Shown here piece by piece: positions 55,583 through 64,000 of a DNA stretch of 64,000 bases (positions are counted from its first letter, which is position 1; each line of letters begins with the position of its first letter). The position numbers and the translations under genes were made by a program. This stretch comes from Tieghemostelium lacteum (lineage: Eukaryota > Evosea > Eumycetozoa > Dictyosteliales > Raperosteliaceae): positions 992,001-1,056,000 of the forward strand of contig LODT01000037.1 in the NCBI GenBank assembly GCA_001606155.1, given 5' to 3'. Below the pieces are notes generated by a model. It had not been told where the DNA came from. It was given only the letters and a program-made list of their open reading frames with translations, and did not search any database.

Positions 55583-57122
55583 ATGAAATTAACAAATATA
55601 TTAACCTTTTTATTATTATTTTTATCAGTTAAATTCATTATTGCTGATTTCAATTTAACAACTTGTTTCCCATTTACAGATGTTGGAACTACTGCTCTAT
55701 TAAACTCTGCAAAGAAAGTTTATGCTCATTACTTTTCCTTATTTTTAATTTCCATTGACAATGAACCAAGTGCAGTATGTATTCTTTTAGGCTTTCAATT
55801 GTAATATATAAAAGATTGATTTTAATGATTATATATAAAAGACTGATTATTATGAATTAGGTTGGATTGATCCAAATGGTGAAGGTGGTATTCATTATGG
55901 TTATGGTGGATTTATTAGACAGAGACCTATGCCAAGACCAGTTAGAAGTCAAAGTAATTGGTTGGATCTTGATGCTCAATTGGAGGTTACAAATGCATTG
56001 GCATTGGGTTTGGATGGGTTTACTTATAATATGTTGAGTGATGTAGAGACTGATGATCATTGGTTACAGTTAATTAGATTGATGACTAATGCTCCATTGG
56101 TAGATCCAAGATTCAAGATTGTACTGATGCCAGATATGTTATCAGGTTGGACTAATGCAGATGATATTGATGATACCTTTGTTGCAACTATAAAGAAACT
56201 CTGGACTCATCCCGCAAATGCTACTTTGCAACGTGATTGTGAAGGTGCATTGGTACTCTCTCCATACCGTGCTGAATCCAAATCCCCAGAATGGTGGTTG
56301 GATCAATTCAACAGATTTGCAGTTGAAGGTATTCAAATTGCCTTCTGGCCTGTTTTTGAAGATGTCACCCCATCCAACTACCAAAGTTACGCTGCTTTGA
56401 GTACCGTTCAATCCGAATGGGATGGTAACTGTGTATCTTCAGCTCCAGGATTTATTTCAGCTTCTAACTACTTGCAATCTAGAGGTGAGAAATACATGTC
56501 TCCAATAATGTCACAAAACCATCGTCCAAAAGATTTCACATCTTGGGAATCTTCAAACTCAGGTGCCATCAGAGCCATGTGGAATGCAGCCATCTCAAGC
56601 GGAGCTTCTAAAATCCAAATTATTACATGGAATGATTACTCAGAAGGCAGTGAATTGGCACCTTCTTCAGGTTCCAAATACTCATTCTACGATGTTTCTG
56701 CATACTATCTACGTTGGTTCAAGTTGGGATCTGCACCTGCTATCACTCGTGATGCTTTATACTATTTCCACAGAAATTCATTGAGTACTCAAGCACCAGA
56801 TCTCACTAAACAATCTCAGGTATTTACAATTGGTATGTGTGATACCGTATCTGATAAAGTTGAGGCTTTGGTATTCTTAACTTCCTCAGCAACAGTAGAA
56901 ATCATTCAAAATGGTCAAACCTATTCTCAAACTGTTGCTGCTGGTGTTCAATCTGTTAAAACTAATCTCCTAGCTGGTGCTACTCCCCAATTTAAAGTAA
57001 TAAGAGGTTCTACCACTGTAATTAACATTACCAGTGCTGTTACTGTCAAAACATCTGTCCAATGGCAAGATTTACTCTATCGTGGTGGTGGCAGTCTTAC
57101 ATGTACTAGACCTACAATCTAA
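55583..57122 (+). CDS. Secreted GH71 alpha-1,3-glucanase
   Basis: Two exons, 55583-55774 and 55842-57122, in phase 0 (donor GTATGT, acceptor TAAAAG), giving 490 residues. Signal peptide LTNILTFLLLFLSVKFIIA. The catalytic domain has the GH71 layout: KKVYAHYFSLFLISIDNEPS at the start, LGLDGFTYNMLSDVE and FKIVLMPDMLSGW in the middle, and QIITWNDYSEGSEL near the end, with acidic residues typical of the active site. It hydrolyses alpha-1,3-glucan, a fungal cell-wall polymer. A C-terminal beta-sandwich (about 140 residues) may bind carbohydrate. It may act in feeding on fungi or in remodelling the amoeba's own wall. Confidence 0.88.
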
Positions 57123-57208
57123 AGATATCATATCTTTATTCCGAAATAAACTTATAAAAAACTTGAGAAAAAATTTGTTTTTTTAATTTAGCATTTTGGG
57201 TGACAACA

Positions 57209-60200
57209 ATGATAGAAATATCGAATAATAATTGTCATACCGTTCCGAATGATAATGATTGCAAAATTGAATGGAAGGATAAGTTATTGTTTTATCACAA
57301 TGCTCTAATGAACCTACCAGAATCATTTTTATTTCATAATAATAGTATTGTAGTACCCACAAATTGGTTTACTTCGAATAGTAAATCAATGAATACTTCT
57401 ACTGTAAAGAAATATTTTAATTTTAAAACTACAACTCCTAAAAAAACAACAGCAACATCTTTACATGGCAATAGTAATGGTAATCAGTCGATAAAGTATA
57501 TCAATAATGCAACTTCACTTACTTTGATTAGAGATTCCATTGAAAGTCACCAATATTATAAGAATGTTGATGAGTATTTTCAGAGTTTGACTACATTGAT
57601 TAAAGGCATTGAAAGCAGTGACATTGATTCACTTGTTTACAGGGTCACTCAAAAACTTTTAGATAAACTTCAACATGATAAACCTAGACTATCTACAACT
57701 TTAGACAGTAGTTTAAAGAAGAGAAAGTCGTCAATGAGCGATAGTGATAGCAATACCAGCATTGACAGCGATCGTAAAACAAAATCACTAAAACTAACTA
57801 GTAAAGAACTGGCTAACAATCAAATGTTAGATAAATTCAAAAACCTCTCAGAACAGGACAAAAACCTCTTTTCTTTTGATTTCATATTGGAGAATATTAA
57901 AGAACCTCTTTATGTTGACAATTCCCAACCTGTTCCTTTTATGCATAGGGATATGAAACTTTTCCAATACCAAAGAAATTCATTGGAGAAAATGATGAAA
58001 TTGGAACGTGGAGAATTTGGGTCTATTAAAGGAGGTATATTATGCGAACCTATGGGTACTGGAAAGACAATTATATGTATAAGTTTAATTCTGTCTACTT
58101 TAGGATCACATTCTGTACCTGACAAATCTTGGAAATTGAAATACCTTAAACCAAAGAAACCAACAGCTGAACAAGCATCTAGAGCTTTGGTTCAGGTACC
58201 TGATATTGAAATGGAAGATATCCAACTTCCTAAAGTATCAACACTGGTCAAAATGTCATCGAAGTTGATAAAAAAAATAGGTGTGCCTTATAAGACGTTG
58301 GGGTTGAATAGAGATGTTGAGAATGCTATTGATGATGTTCCTAATCTAGTTGGGAGTATATATAAATCAACAGCAGGGTCGAGATCAATAAGTATCCTCA
58401 AGAGAAAGTTGATATGTTGTCCTACAACACTTATTATCGTACCAAAGTCAATATTTAATCAATGGAAATATGAACTACTCTATCATCAAAAGATTAGATT
58501 TCTTTCAGTTGATGGTACTGACTCTTTAAATGGGTTTCCATTGGCTCGTAAGATTATCAAATATGATGTTTTACTAGTTCCGCAACACAGAATATCAGTA
58601 GATAGGAAACTAAAGGTTCAAGATGGTTTTGTGGAAGTTGGTGATAAGGTAACTGATATACATCCACTTTTACAAATTCATTTCAGAAGAATTATAGTGG
58701 ATGAGGGTCACGTTGTTGGAAATACTACAAATCTCACTCAATATTGTCACATGATATCTGGTGAGAGTAAATTCATTTGTAGTGGTACACCATTAGGTGG
58801 AAGTACACTACTGTTCTCTGAGCTTACTAATGTCAAGTCTTTAGTAAAGTTCCTTGAAATCTCACCTTATAATGACCCAAAACATTGGAATAGTCAAATT
58901 TCAAGACCTATAAAGGATTTCAAGAGAAGTGGTGTTGATAAACTATTAGAGGTATTCAGTAACTATGGTATCAGAACTCCAATGTCTCGTATACTAAATG
59001 AGGTTGAATTGGTGCCACCTAACATCTCAGTAGTGCAACTGAATCTACATGAAGACCAAATTCTAACGTACAATGTAATCATTGCTCTGGTTCAGACTAA
59101 TCTCTTGACATCTCAATATGAAGGTGTAGATTCCTTATTTAGCAGTCAAAATCATAAACATGTTATGGATGCCTTTAGAAATCTCAAACAGGCTTGTTTC
59201 TACTATGAAGATGCACCAGAGTCTCTTAGGATCGACTGTAGAGAGGCAATCATAAATAGTCTTTTAAAACCAGATAGTGTAGTTCCAGTTCATGATAAAT
59301 TGTCTTTACTCAAAATCTATAGATTCCTAGAATTGGTTTCTGAAAAGTTACTCATAAAAATGGAACTCCATAGGAAAGAAACACAAATTCAACATAAACT
59401 AAAACAAATATTTGATAGATATGATCTTAATAAAGATCAACAACTGACACCAGAAGAATTCCAGTCCATCTTAACCTATCTAAATATTGTAGATGCAAAT
59501 CACAACATTACATCACCCACAATTTCATTTCTAGAATTTCAAAATTTAATTCAATCTAATCAATCATATAAAGACATCATTTACAATTTTAATATAGAAC
59601 CACCCACAATCCAAGATGTAAATAATATTTCAATCGATACTAATACTAATAATAATAATAATAATAATGTAAATACAACGACAACAACAAAAAAATCACC
59701 AAAAAGTTCACCAAAGAAAACCAAACAAAAAAACTAATGATAAGAAGAAAGTTGTATATAATTATGATTATTATGTTGATTATGATAAAATTAATTCATC
59801 AAAATTAAATTATCTAATTAAAAGATTAAAGGTATGTTATATTGTTAAAGTAATAATGACTGGTAATTAACAATGTATCAATTAATAGGAAGTACAAAAA
59901 GAAAATAAGGTTATTATATTTTCACAATTTAATGATAGTATTAGAATTATAGCTCATCATTTAAAATTGAATGGTTTTAATTATTTGGAATATAGTATTG
60001 ATGTAGCAATTAATGTAAGAGCTTCAAATATCCTCAGTTTTCAGACTAATGATTCTTGTAGGATCATTTTAATGAGTACTGATATGGCGGCTTTTGGTAT
60101 AAACTTGACTGCTGCCAATTATATTTTTATTATGGATCCTATCTGGTCAATCTCTGTTGAGCAACAAGCTATTGCAAGAGCTCAGAGAATTGGTCAGAAG

Positions 60201-60593
60201 AAACAGGTTTATGTAGAGAAAATTATGATTTCAAATTCACTTGATGATTATTTCCTAAAAGTGAATTCAAAACATCCTATCAATACCAACGACAATAGTA
60301 ATAATAATAATTTAGATTTAGATATTGAACAATCTAATGATTTTTTATCATCTAATAATAGAAATGAAACAGAATCAAAAAAGGTGAAATATCTTTTAAA
60401 GAATTTAAATTTCATTAAACATCCCTTTTTGGAAGATCCAAGAGTTGATAAAATTGGAATGACTGATCTTGAAAATTTTATAGAACAGTTAAAGATTAAT
60501 ACCATTGCTGCAACTGTTTCAAACAGTGTAGAGATTACCATGGATATTTTACCAACTACACTTCCTCCTCCACCTGAAAACAACACTCAATAA
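57209..60593 (+). CDS. SNF2-family ATPase (Rad5-like) with inserted EF-hand
   Basis: Start ATG 57209. The N-terminal motor lobe has GGILCEPMGTGKTIICISLI (Walker A), TLIIVPKSIFNQWKYEL, IIVDEGHVVG (DEGH box, as in Rad5-type members) and FICSGTPLGGS. Around residue 735, between the lobes, lies an EF-hand: FDRYDLNKDQQLTPEEF, with a canonical 12-residue calcium loop. A poly-Asn/Lys linker follows. The second lobe (exon from 59889, donor at 59832) has NKVIIFSQFNDSIRIIA, MSTDMAAFGINLTAAN and the arginine-finger motif ARAQRIGQKK. Near 59730, in an A-run in the linker, the reading must move by one base to continue into TNDKKKVVYNYDYY. This is either a base-call error or a real frame change. Probable nuclear chromatin or DNA-repair motor. 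Confidence 0.8.
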
Positions 60594-60647
60594 AATAAAT
60601 AACTATTATTTTAAATGTATTGTACAAAAACAAAGGAATTAGTTTAT

Positions 60648-63600
60648 TTATTTATCATGTAAACAATGGCAGAACTTAATGTAATTTTTTTGAAGATCTT
60701 GAGAACTGTCCAATAGATTAATTTGATCAGTAATATCTTGTATTACTTTTTGAGGTGTGAATGCTTTTAGAGTCTTTTTAAGTAACTGTGCATAGAGTTT
60801 AGCTGATGGATCATCTGAGGCTTCTAAAAAGTATGTTCTGGCAACAGCAGTGTTTGGTTGTCTACCTAGACCATTAAGGAAGATTAAACCTGCACCTATA
60901 TAACCTCTAGAGAAACCTGACATACCAGCCTTCTCATAGAATCTTAAGGCTACATTGTAATCAGGGTTCACATCAATTCCATAATGGTAGCAAACTGCAA
61001 GATACAATACAGATTTGGTACTGTATCTAAAGTTGTAACAACTGAGTTTATGATATTTAAGTGACCGTTCAAATTTTCCATAAAGTGCCTCTAGGAGTGC
61101 TAGTTCATAGTAAGTCTCTCTGATAAATTTGTGATTAAGTCCAAATGACATATACTTGATAAACCACTCTCTAGCTTCACGAAAATGTTTTAGATCCTTT
61201 AGAATGTAACCTACCAAATAAAAGCTTTCAATAAACCCTAATACTGCTGATTTATATGCATATCCCAGAGCTTGCTTTGAATTAGATTCCTTGTGTAGAT
61301 AGTAAAAGGCCATATCATAACAGGCTCTGGGGTTCTCTTCTTCTGAGGCTTTAAATAGATCTGATTTGGCACTGGAGTAGTTCTTTAGTTCATAGTTTAA
61401 CCAACCTGTAAATGCCATTGTAGGGGGATGACCAGCTTTACGAAGATGATCCACTTCCTTGATAACACATTGCATAGATTCAACTGAATTGTCTCTGATA
61501 CGTTCTTGTAGATATTTACTGGAGATTTGAAAGAATGCATTATCCATACTCAAATTCTTTTTTTTAATTTCATTACTTTTGTATATCTGACCAAAATTAT
61601 TATATTCTAAGTTAAGAAGTGGTATTGGAATATTGGGTAGTTCATTATGTACTCTTTCTTCACAGTACTCATCTGATAACTTTTTAAATATTCTAAGAGA
61701 TTTGTCACCTGCCAATTGATCTATATTAGGTAGAGATGTGGCTACATAATCACTTGATTTATCCTTTAGTTTGGCTTCTTCACCAGAATGGAAAACTGAT
61801 GGATTGGTGTCTGGGTCTATAGCACTATTAGGTACTGACTGTGATACATCTAAATTGTTTTTGTGTACAGCATTTAATGTTGTTCTTTTGTATGATCCAG
61901 CTGCTGAGTAATTTGTCTTTTTCCATCTCATTTGTTGAGCTTGAGGTTTAGGTTGAGCTTGTGATTCCAAGACATTAGATTTATCATTACTCTTTAGGTT
62001 TAATGGAAGTTGTAATGGTTCTGTAGGATAGGGAAGTGTAGATTTTGTAGTGGTTGGTTGTTGTGCAGGTTTTGATGGTTTATAAGGTAATCTATCATTT
62101 AGTTCGAATCCTAATGGTGTAACTTCATGTGGTGTTAATGCAGGTAAAAAGAAATAAATTGGGGTACCATTTGGGAATTCCACAGTAGCTGGAATCTTTT
62201 TTTCAAAATATTGTAATTCTCCATTTACATCACTAACATCATTGTTATTGGTATTATCATTACTATTTTCTGTTTTTGAAATTATTTGGGGTTTTTGGTT
62301 TTCAGTGGGGGTTGTTGGTGGTTTTGGTGGTTCAATAAAAATGAGTGAAAATTCTTCTGGGGAGAGATATTTCTTGATGCTGTCAAAATTTATATTTTGA
62401 AAAGATTTTGTGAAAATTGATTGTTTTTCTTTTATATTGACCTGATAGAGATTATTACGTGCTTGTGGAACACCATAATTCATGGCTTTTATAAAGTATC
62501 CTCTAGCTAATGTCATTGCAATATCTTTGTGTTGTGGATTGGGAATGGTATTAGGATTCAAATACAGTTCACCAATAGAGTTGAGTGACAGTGGTTTGTA
62601 TTTTGCAGATTTCAGATAACATTTATGAGCATTTTCATATTTGTTTGGAAAGTCACCATGACGATAACAGTTACCTACAAAATGATTGGCTTTGGGATAC
62701 CCTCTTTCAACTGCCAATTCAAACCATTTCTTTGCTTTTTTTAGGTTGATTATAGAGTAATAATACTGACCTAATGCATAGCATGCCTGCTGATGACCTA
62801 AGTTAGCAGCCATTTTAAAGTATCTAATGGAGTCCTCTTCCTTAGCCATAAGACCACTGGTACCATGTGCCAAATGAACACCAAGTTTAAAGCAAGCAGG
62901 TGCATAACCACCACTGCTATTGAGTGCAGCTGCATTGAAAGATTCACTGGATATCCTTGGATTGGCCTCTAAAAAACCTGGTATTCCCACTTCATAAAAC
63001 AAACCCATAACATACTGAGAGTATGCATCCTTACGTTGAGCCATTAACTCGAACCATTCAAAAGCAGATTTAAATTCACCCAATCCAATCTGAGCTTTTG
63101 CAACTTCAATTGTAGCTTTACCATCACCACTATAAGCCTTTGGAGTATTAATTTCAACAATATTATTCAATTCCTCAATAACTTTATCATCAGTTGCCAA
63201 CTTAAATTCACCACCAAAAAGTCCTTCAGATATTGCTTGGTCAAATTCAAAATTAAAACTCTTTCTATTTTTAGTAGAAGAAGTTGTTTTTGTTGTAGTT
63301 GGCGTTGCATTTGCAGTTTTAGTTGTGGTTGTGGTTGTTGTTGTAGTTGTGGTTGTGGTAGTTGGTGTTACCTGTTTTGATGGTTTATTATTTTCCTTTA
63401 ATGGCACAGATTTAGAAGATGTTGGTAAAGATTTTCTATCAGGTGATTTAATAATTTGAGTGTTGACATTCTGTGGTGATAACATATTTGGTTTTGTACT
63501 AGTTTTTGGAGGAATTTGGGGATTTGAAGGTGTGGTTGTTGTGGTTGTGGTTGTGGTTGTGGTTGACTTATTAATTTTTCTAACTGAATAGGTTTCTTTT

Positions 63601-64000
63601 TCAGGAGGCGGGGCTTGATGAGGAGCTCCAAATTTAGGTATTTCCAGGGATTTTTGCATGTTGTCTTTACCAAATCTATTTACTGTGACAATATTTGGTT
63701 TAGGAATTAAATTTAATTGGTTGGTTTCAGAGTAGGAATACAAGGTCTTTGGAACACTCTGTGTTCTTGTGATAACTTTTTGTGGTTTTTGAATTACTAT
63801 TCCTTCATCTGGAGGTGGAATTGGAATTAGTTTTATTGGGTATTGCGAATCAGTACATTCTGGTGTGAATTGGGAGTATCCCATATCGTTAATCAGAACA
63901 TTGGAAAGGTCAAATGGAAGCGCCTCCAAAGTGTGATGGTGAGGGTTACCACTTTCCTCAATACATGCTTTACAAACCAATTTGGAACACTTGGTACAGA
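60648..64000 (-). CDS. B-box zinc-finger and Sel1-repeat protein (5' end outside window)
   Basis: The frame is open to the right edge, so the start is missing; about 1116 residues are visible. The first residues, CTKCSKLVCKACIEESGNPH then HHTLE, are the end of a B-box-type zinc finger. A long Pro/Thr/Gln-rich linker with poly-Thr tracts follows. Two Sel1-repeat blocks follow: about 270-490 (SQYVMGLFYEVGIPGFL, ACYALGQYYYSIINLKKAKK, ANHFVGNCYRHGDFP) and about 850-1070 (ACYDMAFYYLHKESNSKQAL, YLAVCYHYGIDVNPDYNVAL). Sel1 repeats are TPR-like scaffolds. It is convergent with the SNF2 gene. Substrate or partners unknown. Confidence 0.8.
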   Translation of the reverse strand, partial: CTKCSKLVCKACIEESGNPHHHTLEALPFDLSNVLINDMGYSQFTPECTDSQYPIKLIPIPPPDEGIVIQKPQKVITRTQSVPKTLYSYSETNQLNLIPKPNIVTVNRFGKDNMQKSLEIPKFGAPHQAPPPEKETYSVRKINKSTTTTTTTTTTTPSNPQIPPKTSTKPNMLSPQNVNTQIIKSPDRKSLPTSSKSVPLKENNKPSKQVTPTTTTTTTTTTTTTTKTANATPTTTKTTSSTKNRKSFNFEFDQAISEGLFGGEFKLATDDKVIEELNNIVEINTPKAYSGDGKATIEVAKAQIGLGEFKSAFEWFELMAQRKDAYSQYVMGLFYEVGIPGFLEANPRISSESFNAAALNSSGGYAPACFKLGVHLAHGTSGLMAKEEDSIRYFKMAANLGHQQACYALGQYYYSIINLKKAKKWFELAVERGYPKANHFVGNCYRHGDFPNKYENAHKCYLKSAKYKPLSLNSIGELYLNPNTIPNPQHKDIAMTLARGYFIKAMNYGVPQARNNLYQVNIKEKQSIFTKSFQNINFDSIKKYLSPEEFSLIFIEPPKPPTTPTENQKPQIISKTENSNDNTNNNDVSDVNGELQYFEKKIPATVEFPNGTPIYFFLPALTPHEVTPLGFELNDRLPYKPSKPAQQPTTTKSTLPYPTEPLQLPLNLKSNDKSNVLESQAQPKPQAQQMRWKKTNYSAAGSYKRTTLNAVHKNNLDVSQSVPNSAIDPDTNPSVFHSGEEAKLKDKSSDYVATSLPNIDQLAGDKSLRIFKKLSDEYCEERVHNELPNIPIPLLNLEYNNFGQIYKSNEIKKKNLSMDNAFFQISSKYLQERIRDNSVESMQCVIKEVDHLRKAGHPPTMAFTGWLNYELKNYSSAKSDLFKASEEENPRACYDMAFYYLHKESNSKQALGYAYKSAVLGFIESFYLVGYILKDLKHFREAREWFIKYMSFGLNHKFIRETYYELALLEALYGKFERSLKYHKLSCYNFRYSTKSVLYLAVCYHYGIDVNPDYNVALRFYEKAGMSGFSRGYIGAGLIFLNGLGRQPNTAVARTYFLEASDDPSAKLYAQLLKKTLKAFTPQKVIQDITDQINLLDSSQDLQKNYIKFCHCLHDK

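Noticed and set aside
63280-63560. Tandem repeat locus
   Set aside because: It is coding poly-Thr low complexity in the Sel1-repeat protein, common in dictyostelid genes.
1-64000. tRNA, rRNA, CRISPR or complete LTR element
   Set aside because: I looked for T-loop-like motifs, rRNA signatures, regular spaced repeats and long direct repeats with reverse-transcriptase motifs by eye, and found none.

Overview
The window looks like nuclear DNA of a dictyostelid social amoeba (Dictyostelium, Heterostelium, Cavenderia or a relative). It is very AT-rich, with short GT-AG introns, poly-Asn/Ser/Thr tracts in coding DNA, oligo-T/A runs and TATAAAAATT boxes between genes. It also holds gene families typical of the group: FNIP repeats, pectin-lyase-like type I membrane proteins, ankyrin-like tandem paralogues, and V-ATPase proteolipids. 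No tRNA, rRNA, CRISPR or bacterial operon was seen. All exon models below are by eye, from splice consensus plus reading-phase agreement.

Layout. 0-5.4 kb: a possible partial gene at the left edge, a gene-poor stretch with a perfect 31-bp palindrome and a GC-richer foldback island, then a transposon-type gene joining a Ulp1-like protease to a DDE-like transposase. 5.4-10.4 kb: two tail-anchored STAND/TPR paralogues and a Cys-rich surface protein. 10.4-19.0 kb: housekeeping genes: PEX5, a SAM-domain protein, and the TARBP1/Trm3 tRNA ribose methyltransferase in two exons. 19.4-30 kb: four related secretory type I membrane proteins with beta-helix ectodomains, interspersed with a WAP-domain protein, a farnesyl-diphosphate-synthase-like enzyme and a Qc-SNARE. 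29.9-33.2 kb: a duplicated block in which a beta-helix gene and an RlaP-type nucleotidyltransferase gene have decayed reciprocally, with a small retropepsin-fold gene between. 33.3-34.9 kb: an FNIP-repeat protein. 35.2-43.6 kb: a divergent pair of secreted beta-helix plus MACPF proteins. 43.7-48.4 kb: two tandem paralogues of an ankyrin-like dictyostelid family. 48.6-51 kb: divergent V-ATPase proteolipid genes c and c''. 51.3-57.1 kb: cyclin C, a saposin-domain secreted protein, a secreted protein of unknown function, and a GH71 alpha-1,3-glucanase. 57.2-64 kb: a Rad5-like SNF2 ATPase with an inserted EF-hand, and a B-box/Sel1-repeat protein running off the right edge.

The window mixes core cell functions (peroxisome import, tRNA modification, membrane fusion, vacuolar acidification, Mediator kinase module) with lineage-specific secretory and surface proteins. 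The surface set (four beta-helix receptors, two beta-helix-MACPF proteins, Cys-rich, WAP and saposin proteins, and a cell-wall glucanase) would suit contact with bacteria, fungi or kin, but that role is inference. The most unusual items are the beta-helix-MACPF pair, the beta-helix receptor cluster with a shared C-terminal Leu-Leu-type ending, the reciprocal decay after duplication, the EF-hand inside a SNF2 motor, and the catalytically degenerate STAND paralogue.
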